This document shows, piece by piece, positions 9,583-17,941 of a DNA stretch of 42,424 bases. Position numbers and translations under genes: made by a program. Location of the stretch: the NCBI GenBank assembly GCA_020725055.1, contig DYFS01000005.1, positions 1 to 42,424 of the forward strand, given 5' to 3'. This stretch comes from Candidatus Hadarchaeum sp. GTDB lineage: Archaea; Hadarchaeota; Hadarchaeia; Hadarchaeales; Hadarchaeaceae. The notes under the pieces were generated by a model, which saw nothing but the letters and a program-made list of their open reading frames with translations, was not told where the DNA came from and did no database searches. Position 1 is the stretch's first letter. Every line of letters begins with the position of its first letter.

Positions 9583-9654
9583 TCACAAGGTTTGATTCAG
9601 CGGACAGGCGGAAGTGATTTAATTAGGGGAGCTTACCGTAATCTGGTGAGTTAG

Positions 9655-9921
9655 ATGGAGGAAGCACCCGTGGAGAAGAAGCTCGTGGGGAAGGTGACCC
9701 ACTACTTTACCAAGATAGGGGTGGGGGTCATCGAGCTTTCCGATGAGCTGAAGGTAGGCGACCGGATCTCAATCGAGGGACCGACGACGAACCTTGAGCA
9801 GGTCGTCGAGTCGATGCAGATCGAACACGAGGACGTGGAGGTCGCGAAAGCTGGGCAGGCGATAGGGCTGAAGGTCGACCAGCGCGTGCGGGAGAAGGAC
9901 CTCGTTTACAAGCTGTCCTGA
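9655..9921 (+). CDS. Small translation elongation factor-like (EF-Tu domain 2-like) protein
   Basis: KLVGKVTHYFTKIGVGVIELSDELKVGDRISIEGPTT...VESMQIEHEDVEVAKAGQAIGLKV. Confidence 0.85.
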   Translation: MEEAPVEKKLVGKVTHYFTKIGVGVIELSDELKVGDRISIEGPTTNLEQVVESMQIEHEDVEVAKAGQAIGLKVDQRVREKDLVYKLS

Positions 9922-9976
9922 GCGCCCCAACTGCAAATTTTGTGATGTGGCTTCAAGTTTCGATTCCCAACCCAGT

Positions 9977-10819
9977 TCAACCCTTGGCTCGACGCTCCCG
10001 TGCTTTGGTTAGCCTTTCGAAGACGCACGCGGCCAACTTCACGAACTCCTTTGCGGCGGGAGATTTTGACGCATAGCGCACGACCGGGATGCCTGCAGTT
10101 AGGCTCTCCCTGACTTTGTCGTCATCCGGCACGACCGCAACGATTGGCCAGCCAAGTGTCTTCCTAACCTCCAGTATCGGCACCTCGTATCGCTTGCCCT
10201 TCACCTTGTTGACGACCACGCCGGTTATTGGTACCCGGTAGCGCTCCGCCGCCTGGAAGGTTCTGAGGGTACTGGCGATGGTTGGGATTTCAGGGTTTGT
10301 GATGACGAGTATCTCATCGCACGATTTTATCGCGGCCACAGCCTCGACCCCGAGCCCGGGCGCGGAATCGATGATGATCAGCCTGTACTTCGACCTCATC
10401 GGCTCTATGCACCCCTTCAGGTCGATGAGCGGGATTTCCCCCTCGTAAGCCACCGAGCCTGGAACCACGTGCAGGGAGCCCCCCACGACCCTCACTGCCT
10501 TCTCCATCGGCGCCGCCCCTGCTAGGACGTCGTGGATTGTCGTCCCCGCATCTAAGATGCCGAGGTGAAGACCGAGGTTAGGCGCTGAGAGATTTGCCTC
10601 CACCACGACCACCCCATTGCCAAATTTCTCGGCCAGTAACGTGCCCAAGTTTGCTGCCGTGGTAGTTTTCCCAACGCCACCTTTGCACGAGAAGATACCC
10701 ATCACGCGGGCGCGCCTTGGCTTTATCTCGATTTGGCGCCCCCTGCGCGTGAGGCCACGAAGCACGTCTCCCGCGCCAAAAATCGATTTTTCCCGAGCGA
10801 GCGGCAACCTATCAACCAT
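9977..10819 (-). CDS. MinD/ParA-family ATPase
   Basis: Deviant Walker A CKGGVGKTTTAANLG; YRLIIIDSAPGLG; basic ~40-aa N-terminal extension. Confidence 0.88.
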   Translation of the reverse strand: MVDRLPLAREKSIFGAGDVLRGLTRRGRQIEIKPRRARVMGIFSCKGGVGKTTTAANLGTLLAEKFGNGVVVVEANLSAPNLGLHLGILDAGTTIHDVLAGAAPMEKAVRVVGGSLHVVPGSVAYEGEIPLIDLKGCIEPMRSKYRLIIIDSAPGLGVEAVAAIKSCDEILVITNPEIPTIASTLRTFQAAERYRVPITGVVVNKVKGKRYEVPILEVRKTLGWPIVAVVPDDDKVRESLTAGIPVVRYASKSPAAKEFVKLAACVFERLTKARERRAKG

Positions 10820-10852
10820 ATCCGTTGGAGTAAGGCCATCATAAAAAGCGTT

Positions 10853-11728
10853 CTAACCCCGCTCCATCTTGCGCCTCAGCCGCCTAAGCAGCTTGATATC
10901 TTTTTCACCCCTTCGCTTCTTCACTGTCCTCGCTCGCCCCAGCTCCTCAACTGGGGCCTTGGGCACGCCCTCGAGCTTCGTCGCGCGCCTCAGACGCCTG
11001 AGGGTCGCTAACATCTCTGGCTCGCCCATCCCCGCGCGTCCACGCTTACGCCGTGCAATCGCGCGCTTGAGCTGTCCCAGTGAGACGAAGGGCTTCATTG
11101 GGCGGGTCAAAAACCAGTAAACCGCGGGGACACCCCCAGCCACCGCGATCATGAGCACCGCGTACAGCGCGAGCGGAGGTCCGGCCACCGGCTCCCTGCT
11201 TCCCTTGCTTTGTCCCACCACCGCGAACACCGAGAACCCCGGCGTCTCAGCCTCAAAGTAAAAGTAGAGGTCGGTGGAACGGGTCGGCCTCGTCGGTAGC
11301 CTCCGCCATTCGCTGTTCAACCTCAGCAGCTCAATCGTTCTTTCATCGATGTTGTTTAGCTCGACCCACGACCTCGGCACCTTGAACTCGATCACGGCGT
11401 TCTCGACCCTCGCCTCACCGGCATCGATGCTAACGTAGGCACGCACCAGCGCGGGAGGCTCCGCGGCTCCGGTTGGCCTGCCCTCAAGTTCTTCGACCAG
11501 AACATCCGCTTTTGGTACTTCTTGTTCCAGGAATAGAGATACCCGCGCCACGGTTGGGTGCCCCACGAGAACTAAATGGTAAGCGCGAACATGAAGGTTC
11601 TCCTGAGTACCCGGTTGCGCTTCCGAAAAGCCCGGTTCGGCAGCGGCCCCTACGATCGGTATCGCGTTTAGGCATGCGCCCAAAAAAGCTATAGCTATTA
11701 GAATCGGTAACAACGTGCGCCACTTCAT
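10853..11728 (-). CDS. PGF-pre-PGF domain-like surface protein with one TM and a basic cytoplasmic tail
   Basis: Signal peptide MKWRTLLPILIAIAFLGACLNAIPIVGAAA; VIEFKVPRSWVELNNIDERTIELLRLN...WRRLPT; FYFEAETPGFSVFAVVG; C-terminal TM then a Lys/Arg-rich tail. ORF track start is 11776. Confidence 0.7.
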   Translation of the reverse strand: MKWRTLLPILIAIAFLGACLNAIPIVGAAAEPGFSEAQPGTQENLHVRAYHLVLVGHPTVARVSLFLEQEVPKADVLVEELEGRPTGAAEPPALVRAYVSIDAGEARVENAVIEFKVPRSWVELNNIDERTIELLRLNSEWRRLPTRPTRSTDLYFYFEAETPGFSVFAVVGQSKGSREPVAGPPLALYAVLMIAVAGGVPAVYWFLTRPMKPFVSLGQLKRAIARRKRGRAGMGEPEMLATLRRLRRATKLEGVPKAPVEELGRARTVKKRRGEKDIKLLRRLRRKMERG

Positions 11729-11826
11729 CGCGCGCTCAATCCCTACTCTTGCCGTTGGAAAGCCCCCGCCATCCACACTTTATCTTCAACCGAGAAGCCT
11801 TAAGCGATTTTTTAAATCAAAAAGAT

Positions 11827-11846
11827 GTTTCAAATTTTTTTGAAAC
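11827..11846. promoter_or_regulatory. Perfect inverted repeat GTTTCAAA-TTTT-TTTGAAAC adjacent to TATA-like TATTTAAAG
   Basis: Read directly; lies between the divergent genes 10853-11728 (-) and 11878-12522 (+), immediately upstream of the TATA-like box of the HTH gene. Confidence 0.6.
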
Positions 11847-11877
11847 CTATTTAAAGTAAGAAGAGGTATTCAGTGGT

Positions 11878-12522
11878 GTGAAGAAAAACCAAAGAATTTT
11901 ACGCGAGATACTGTGCCGCTTCTACGAGGGCGGCGAGCGGTTCATGAGCCAGAAAACGCTTGCGCAGGCCAGTGGGCTTTCACTCGGCACCGTCAACCCG
12001 GTTGTGAGCAAACTAGAGCAACTCGGCGCCATCGAGAAGAAGCCTATGGGTTTTCGCGTGATCGACGCAAAGCGCATGTTACTCTACTGGGCCAGCACGA
12101 GGGACTTGGCCAAAGATATCGTTTACAGCACTAACTCCCACCTGTCCTTGAAGGAAATAGAGGCGGACGTGCCAAAGGGTGCGGTTCTAACGGCATACTC
12201 GGGCTACGATGCGAGACTTGGAAACGTGCCCACGGACTACGAGGCGGTTTATTTCTATGCTGACCCGCTCGCCGCGAAGCGTGCGTTCCCCCCTGGGAGG
12301 GGGAGGAGAAAAAATGTTTTAGTGCTGGCCCCCGACCCACACCTCACCCGCCTAAGCAAGGGCGGCGCCGCCCCACTCACCCAAATCTACGTCGACCTCT
12401 GGCAGCTTGGGACACCTGCAAAACGCTTCATCGAGGAACTCGACAGGCAGCTCGAGCTTGCGGCGGTGGGCGCGCTTCAAACTATGATTCAGAGGCTCCG
12501 AGGGCGACCTCAGCGGGCTTGA
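11878..12522 (+). CDS. Winged-helix/HTH transcriptional regulator-like protein
   Basis: GTG start; FMSQKTLAQASGLSLGTVNPVVSKLEQLGAIEKKPMGFRV is a winged-helix DNA-binding motif. Confidence 0.75.
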   Translation: MKKNQRILREILCRFYEGGERFMSQKTLAQASGLSLGTVNPVVSKLEQLGAIEKKPMGFRVIDAKRMLLYWASTRDLAKDIVYSTNSHLSLKEIEADVPKGAVLTAYSGYDARLGNVPTDYEAVYFYADPLAAKRAFPPGRGRRKNVLVLAPDPHLTRLSKGGAAPLTQIYVDLWQLGTPAKRFIEELDRQLELAAVGALQTMIQRLRGRPQRA

Positions 12523-13391
12523 ACGGCCCCGCTGAGATCGAGCAACAACCCCTTCGCCCCTTTTATACTCTCCAAACGGCTCCTGCAGTTTAAGCACAAC
12601 ATCATCGAGCGCTCGATGGCATAGCGGGACTCCACATATTCGGGCACTCCCTCCATTATCCTCTTGGCTGCGCTTGTGAGCTGTCCCGGGGGCACGAAAG
12701 GGGTGCCACAAGACGCGCATTTGGCTAACGCCAGCTCCGCCTCGTCCACCGCTTCACCCTTGCTCTTCACCGCGAGGGGGTAGCGGACGGCGAGCTTTAC
12801 AGCATCCTCGGGGCAAGCCTCCTCGCAGAAGGCGCAGGAGATGCATTTCGCGTACTCAAACCTGACCTTGCGCTTCCCGCCCTCATCGAGCACTTCTATC
12901 GCACCCGCAGGACAAACTTGGGCGCACGCGCCGCACCCAGTACACTCCTCGGCGTCCACCTCTGGCACCCCCCTGAAATCCTCCGGGGCTCGCCAACCCC
13001 GCGGCTTCGCACGTACGGCCCCAGCGAGTGCATCTGCTATAGCATGTGGGCTAGGCGGACACCCTGGCACATAGGCGTTCACCGGAATTAGCTCATCGGT
13101 TGGGTTCGCGACGCTGTAAGAGCCGCTGAAGGCGCCGCTCGAGAAGGCGCAGGCACCAACCGCGACCACCATCCTAGGTGGCTTGATTTTCTGGTAAACC
13201 TGCTTCAGGTGCTCCGCCGTCTTCGCGTTCACCGCCCCCACCACCAGAAGCGCGTTGGCCTCCCCCGGCTCGCTTGCGACCCCAACGCCCATGTCGGCGA
13301 GCTCAAACCTTGAAGCTAAGGCGCTCAGCACCTCAATATCGCAGCCGTTGCACGAGCCGACGTTCACCCTGTACACCATGAGTCCTTTCAT
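12510..13391 (-). CDS. [NiFe]-hydrogenase small subunit (NuoB/HycG-like) fused to a 2x[4Fe-4S] ferredoxin (HycF-like) and C-terminal CxxC pairs
   Basis: GSCNGCDIEVLSAL, VGACAFSSG, VPGCPPSP (small-subunit cluster); CTGCGACAQVCPAGAI and CISCAFCEEACPEDAV; CASC...CLNC. Confidence 0.87.
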   Translation of the reverse strand: MKGLMVYRVNVGSCNGCDIEVLSALASRFELADMGVGVASEPGEANALLVVGAVNAKTAEHLKQVYQKIKPPRMVVAVGACAFSSGAFSGSYSVANPTDELIPVNAYVPGCPPSPHAIADALAGAVRAKPRGWRAPEDFRGVPEVDAEECTGCGACAQVCPAGAIEVLDEGGKRKVRFEYAKCISCAFCEEACPEDAVKLAVRYPLAVKSKGEAVDEAELALAKCASCGTPFVPPGQLTSAAKRIMEGVPEYVESRYAIERSMMLCLNCRSRLESIKGAKGLLLDLSGAVQAR

Positions 13392-13395
13392 GCCC

Positions 13396-14523
13396 TCACC
13401 CGAGGTCCACCAACCTCACGCTCCTCTTCCTCCCCGTGCGGGCGTCGACCACGGCAAGGCGGTTCGTGCACGAGATGCAGCGATCTAGGCTCTCCAGAAT
13501 GAGTGGGAGGTCATCCAGCTGCTCGCCGCGCAGCATCTCAGCTACCGCGTGCTCATTCATGTAGGTCGGGGGCCTCAACTTGACCCGCTCTGGGATGTTG
13601 GTACCATTGGATTTGACGTAATAGATCAGCTCCCCCCGCGGCGCTTCCACCCTGCTTATCCCCTCACCCACGTGGGGCTCACCGACCTCAACACCGATTT
13701 CCCCCGCTGGCAGGTTGTCGAGAAGCTGGCGGATGATGTTCATGCTCTCGTATGTTTCCCTTGCCCTCACAAGTGCCCGCGCGTAAACGTCGCAGCCGCC
13801 CTCAACCTTGACCTCGAAATCCACCTCCTCGTACGCCGCGTATGGGTCGTCCTTCCGGATATCGCTCTCTACACCAGAGGCCCGCAGCACCGGACCGACG
13901 ACTCCTGCAGCCGCCGCTCCCTCTCTCGAGAGCGCTCCGATTCCGGAAAGCCTTGGCGCGTGACTTTCCAAAGCCCGGAGGATGTCGCCGGAGGTGACCT
14001 CAAGCTGACCCAAAACCTGCCTAACCCTCTCGGCCGCAGCGGGGGTTAAATCGCGCCTCACCCCCCCTATCGCGTTTATTGAGTAGTGCACGCGATTGCC
14101 GCAAATGAGCTCGATTAGATCCATGAGCGGCTCGCGCGCATCAAGGAGCTTTATGAACAGCTTCTCATCGCGCAGGGTGTGGAAGAGAAGCGCTGACCAC
14201 ATATAATGGCTCTGCAAGCGGTCGAGTTCGAAAATCGCCGTTCTGATGTATCTCGCCCTCTTCGGCGGCTCTATATCAAAAATTTTCTCAACGACTTGGC
14301 AATAGCAGCACGAGTGAGCGTGCGAACACAGCCCACAAATGCGCTCGCATATGAAGACGCCCTGGCGGTAGGTCTTTGTCGAGAGGAGATTCTCTATGCC
14401 GCGGTGGGTGTAGCCCTGCTCAACGCTGACGTCGACGATTTTTTTCCCTTCTACCACTACCTCATAGAGCTCCGGCTCGAGCAACGCCGGGTGGTATGGC
14501 CCGATCACGATAGTCTCAGGCAT
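13396..14523 (-). CDS. Group-4-like [NiFe]-hydrogenase large subunit (NuoD/HycE C-terminal-like)
   Basis: Start trimmed to ATG 14523 (MPETIVIGPYHPALLEPE). L1 ERICGLCSHAHS and L2 DRCISCTNR supply two CxxC pairs, which complex I NuoD lacks. Confidence 0.88.
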   Translation of the reverse strand: MPETIVIGPYHPALLEPELYEVVVEGKKIVDVSVEQGYTHRGIENLLSTKTYRQGVFICERICGLCSHAHSCCYCQVVEKIFDIEPPKRARYIRTAIFELDRLQSHYMWSALLFHTLRDEKLFIKLLDAREPLMDLIELICGNRVHYSINAIGGVRRDLTPAAAERVRQVLGQLEVTSGDILRALESHAPRLSGIGALSREGAAAAGVVGPVLRASGVESDIRKDDPYAAYEEVDFEVKVEGGCDVYARALVRARETYESMNIIRQLLDNLPAGEIGVEVGEPHVGEGISRVEAPRGELIYYVKSNGTNIPERVKLRPPTYMNEHAVAEMLRGEQLDDLPLILESLDRCISCTNRLAVVDARTGRKRSVRLVDLG

Positions 14524-14527
14524 CGCC

Positions 14528-15382
14528 TCACCCCATCTTCCGCGCCAGCTGCTCCACCGGGCTGCGATGGAGCTCCAAACCGAGTTCTGCCGCGGGAATG
14601 CCGAGTGCAAGCGCAAGGAACTCGACGATGTGAAGGCATGGGAGGTTGTACCTCGCGCCGTATTTTCGAAGCAGCATCTGCCCGGCCTCAAACTGGACGA
14701 TGCAGGTTGGGCAAGGCGCGACGACCGCATCGACCGCTAACTCTTGATAACAGGCAAGCTTTGGCAACAAGTTCCGCTTCAGCGCAAGCTCCTCATTCAC
14801 CTGCATCATCGGGAAACCGCAGCAGAGGCGATCTAATTTACAGTGCACTACTTCCGCCCCGGTGGCGAGTGCTAGCTCCTCGAGTTGCTTTGGCTTTCTC
14901 CAGATGTCGCCACCCCCCGCTTCCCTAAACAGGTGACAGCCGGGGTGAACCGCCAGCCGCAGCTTTGCCGGCCTTTTCACGAGTTTCTCTATTTTCCCAA
15001 CCCCAACCTCTTCGTGCATGACCTCAACCACGTGCTTGACCTCCACAGTGCCCTCGTAGGCCCTCCCAAGCCCAGCGAGGATATCGCTCGTCTCTTTCCT
15101 CGCCTCCGGCTCGCGCCTCAGGATCTCGTTCGCCTCGGTGAGGGTTTCGTAACAACCGTTGCAAAGTACTAAAAGGTCGAGGCCCATCCCCTCCGCCAAC
15201 GCGAGATTTCTGGCTGAGAGGGCGAGCCACATTTTTCTATCCATCAAGCGCGCCACCACCGGGTCCGGGCAGCAGGCGTAACCGGGAAGCTCTGCCGCGT
15301 CCACGCCGATGCACTCGAGTACCCCCCTCGTTGCAAGCTCAACGCTCGGGATCCGCTGGGGGATCAAACAACCGAGAAACAA
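14528..15382 (-). CDS. hdrB: HdrB-like heterodisulfide reductase subunit with two CCG domains
   Basis: LFLGCLIPQRIP...GYACCPDP...LVLCNGC; HPGCHLF...RLCCGFPMMQ...APCPTC. Start uncertain: a TTG at 15382 is listed, and the frame stays open upstream to the previous gene. Confidence 0.88.
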   Translation of the reverse strand: MFLGCLIPQRIPSVELATRGVLECIGVDAAELPGYACCPDPVVARLMDRKMWLALSARNLALAEGMGLDLLVLCNGCYETLTEANEILRREPEARKETSDILAGLGRAYEGTVEVKHVVEVMHEEVGVGKIEKLVKRPAKLRLAVHPGCHLFREAGGGDIWRKPKQLEELALATGAEVVHCKLDRLCCGFPMMQVNEELALKRNLLPKLACYQELAVDAVVAPCPTCIVQFEAGQMLLRKYGARYNLPCLHIVEFLALALGIPAAELGLELHRSPVEQLARKMG

Positions 15383-15408
15383 CCCGTATTTTGCCGTGGT
15401 TTTGCCCC

Positions 15409-16071
15409 CTATTTGTGCCTCAGCCTTTTCTTCTCCCAGTCGTAGCCCGCCTTCTCATCAAACCCCGTGCGCCGCATCAGCTCTTGAACCTCACGCAGCG
15501 ACGCATCGCTCGAAAAACTCGCCGGTGGTGATGGGGGTAGTCCCTTCTCCTCCCGCCTGCGCTGCATGAGGGGTGACATCGGCCCCGTCACACCCGTTGA
15601 TACTAGAGACTCAGCCACCGGGCAGAACTGCTCGGGTAGCGCGCGCTTGAACGGCCCGCGTAGCGGGGGCCTGTCGCTTGGCCACCCCTCTGGAAGCAGG
15701 AGACGCCCGGGTTTTGGGTGAGCGCGAAAATTCACGCCGAAGAGCTCCGCCGCCTCCTTCTCAGCCCACTCGGCCGCGGGAACCAAGTCAACGATGGTAT
15801 TTATCTCACTCGCCTCCTTCACAACCGTAGTTTTTAAAACGACAACCACGCCTTTGACATCGAAGTGATAAAGCAAGTCAACGTCCATCCCCGCATCGAC
15901 CGCAGCTATTATCACGAACCTGGGCTGGTGTTTGAGGAGAACCTCGACGGCTTTTCTGAGCACGGCTGGCTCGATCGTTAAGCTGATTTTCCTCTTTTGA
16001 ACGGGGGCGCTGCTCACTGCCCCGGACCCTATACTCTTTTGGAGGTGCTCGAGGAGTTCGACCTCCCTCAT
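15409..16071 (-). CDS. NuoC/HycE N-terminal-like (30 kDa-type) subunit
   Basis: LLYHFDVKGVVVVLKTTVVKEASEINTIVDLVPAAEWAEKEAAELFGVNFRAHPKPGRLLLPEGW is the NuoC signature. Confidence 0.87.
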   Translation of the reverse strand: MREVELLEHLQKSIGSGAVSSAPVQKRKISLTIEPAVLRKAVEVLLKHQPRFVIIAAVDAGMDVDLLYHFDVKGVVVVLKTTVVKEASEINTIVDLVPAAEWAEKEAAELFGVNFRAHPKPGRLLLPEGWPSDRPPLRGPFKRALPEQFCPVAESLVSTGVTGPMSPLMQRRREEKGLPPSPPASFSSDASLREVQELMRRTGFDEKAGYDWEKKRLRHK

Positions 16072-16547
16072 GTTTTACCACCTTTCGCGTACCGCTGACG
16101 GTTGAACTCCAGCGCCTCGGCGCGGGTGCCGACCCTTATCGCCTGGGGTGAGCAGTACATCGCGCAGACCGGCTCCCCATCGCAAAAATCGCACTTCACA
16201 ACAACCTTATGTTCCTCGTCAAACCACGGGCAGGAGAGCGGGCAGGCGAAGATGCACGATTTGCAACCCGTGCACCCCATCTGGTTTACCGTGACCCATC
16301 CAGTTTGCTCGTCTTTTACCACCGCATCCTCGGGGCAGGCTGCCTTGCAGAGTGGTTCCTCGCAGTTCTGGCAGTTCGACGCCTCGAGCTCGAAATTCCG
16401 CTCATCGATGAAGATGCGGATGTGCGATTTTTCGGGGTTGATGATGCCGTGGTGCTTGAACGCACAGGCTATTTCGCAGTAGCGGCAGCCTGTACACCGC
16501 TCCGGGTCGTAAATCAGCACTTTCTGCCGGGCTACCATCTCCTCCAA
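16068..16547 (-). CDS. HycB/CooF-type polyferredoxin (four 4Fe-4S motifs)
   Basis: CTGCRYCEIACAFKH, CQNCEEPLCKAACPEDA, CTGCKSCIFACPLSCP, CDFCDGEPVCAMYC. Confidence 0.88.
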   Translation of the reverse strand: MEEMVARQKVLIYDPERCTGCRYCEIACAFKHHGIINPEKSHIRIFIDERNFELEASNCQNCEEPLCKAACPEDAVVKDEQTGWVTVNQMGCTGCKSCIFACPLSCPWFDEEHKVVVKCDFCDGEPVCAMYCSPQAIRVGTRAEALEFNRQRYAKGGKT

Positions 16548-16583
16548 AGCATCGCCTCTTTAGCCGAGGGGGCTTTGATGACT

Positions 16584-16730
16584 TTAAGCCTTTCGCTTTC
16601 GGGGCAAATCTTGAATTATATCGATCACTCTGTCGCGATTGTTCTTGCTAATCACAGGGTCTCCCTCATCCGCCGCCGAGTAGAACTCGCTATTATGAAT
16701 ATCCCAATTCCGAAACGGTTCTTCAAACAC
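16584..16730 (-). CDS. Putative 48-aa small protein
   Basis: Not in the ORF track. The GTG starts 1 nt after the stop of the DUF59 gene; reads (M)FEEPFRNWDIHNSEFYSAADEGDPVISKNNRDRVIDIIQDLPRKRKA then TAA. Confidence 0.45.
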   Translation of the reverse strand: MFEEPFRNWDIHNSEFYSAADEGDPVISKNNRDRVIDIIQDLPRKRKA

Positions 16731-16731
16731 G

Positions 16732-16998
16732 TCAACGCATTACTTGAACCTCTACCTCTTTTACCACTTTCTCAGCTGCGGACTTGATTTCCCGCACGAG
16801 GTAGGAGATGAGCGGGCAACCAGGGATGGTCGGCCTGAAAGCGATTTTGGCCCGGTTCCCCTCGACGGCTATCTCCTTGATCATGCCCATGTCCACAACA
16901 CTCACGCCAGTTTCGGGGTCGATCACACCCCGAAGCTTCTCCCTTATCTGCTCGGCTTTGCCAGCTGCCACTAGATCAGCTCCTCGCCCGGCCTCCAC
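16732..16998 (-). CDS. MIP18/DUF59 family iron-sulfur assembly-like protein
   Basis: IREKLRGVIDPETGVSVVDMGMIKEIAVEG...FRPTIPGCPLISYLVREIK; start may be internal. Confidence 0.85.
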   Translation of the reverse strand: MEAGRGADLVAAGKAEQIREKLRGVIDPETGVSVVDMGMIKEIAVEGNRAKIAFRPTIPGCPLISYLVREIKSAAEKVVKEVEVQVMR

Positions 16999-17924
16999 TC
17001 GAAGAGCTCTTGGATTATAGTGTAAGCAGCGGATGGCGGGATGATTCCCCGCTCCGTTATTATGAGGTCAACGTAGTCCGGCGGGGTAACATCGAACACT
17101 GGGTTGCGGATCTTTACCCTTGGAAACCGCTTGGGCTTGACGATCTCCTCTGGTGGGCGCTCCTCGATTTCAACCAGCCTCCCAACGAGGGTGCCCGGGT
17201 GGAACTTGTAGCTCTCCGCCGCGACGAAAAAAAGCACACGTGCCTCGTGAGCTGCCAGCGCGATTTGCGAGGTGCCAATTTTGTTGATCACCGCGCCATT
17301 GGCCGCGATGCTGTCGGCGCCGACGATTACCTTATCCACGTCGCGGATGAAGTGCCTCACCGCCGAATCCACGATGAGCGTCGTGGGCACGCCCGCGCGG
17401 CTGAGCTCACGGACGCTTATCAGCCCCTGTCTCGCAGGCCTCGACTCGGTCACGAAAACCTCAACGTGCTTGCCCTGCTCGAACGCGGTCTTGATGACGG
17501 CGAGCGCACAGTCGCTGTTGCAGTGTGTCATCAGGACATCGCCGTCCGATACCCTGCGCGCGCCTATCTCGCCGATCGTTTTGACCGCCATCCTAGACAT
17601 GCGGATGAACTCATCGGCGCGGGAGATCGCGGCCCTTCGCAACGTCACGAGGTCTGCCCCCCTCTCACGTTTGAGCCCCAAGGTGACAAACCTGACCGCG
17701 TTTGGCAGGGAGACCGCGGTTGGGCGCGTCGAAAGCAGGTGCGATGCAACCTCCTCGATCTCCTTTAAGAATCCAGCCGAAGTGCTCGCCTTCGAACTTT
17801 TCGCTGCGAGTTTCAAGGCGGTCGCAGCAGCCCGCCCTACCCTGCCTGCCCCCCTTATCTTCATCGTGCGTATCTCTCGAGCGATCCGCTTTACATCTGG
17901 ATGCCCCATGTTATTGCCTATCAA
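16971..17924 (-). CDS. Ribose-1,5-bisphosphate isomerase (eIF-2B alpha-like family)
   Basis: MTHCNSDCALAVIKTA, TESRPARQGLISVRELS, DKVIVGADSIAANGAVINKIGTSQIAL, FDVTPPDYVDLIITERG. Confidence 0.9.
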   Translation of the reverse strand: MIGNNMGHPDVKRIAREIRTMKIRGAGRVGRAAATALKLAAKSSKASTSAGFLKEIEEVASHLLSTRPTAVSLPNAVRFVTLGLKRERGADLVTLRRAAISRADEFIRMSRMAVKTIGEIGARRVSDGDVLMTHCNSDCALAVIKTAFEQGKHVEVFVTESRPARQGLISVRELSRAGVPTTLIVDSAVRHFIRDVDKVIVGADSIAANGAVINKIGTSQIALAAHEARVLFFVAAESYKFHPGTLVGRLVEIEERPPEEIVKPKRFPRVKIRNPVFDVTPPDYVDLIITERGIIPPSAAYTIIQELFEWRPGEELI

Positions 17925-17941
17925 ACTTAAGTGCGGGTGCC

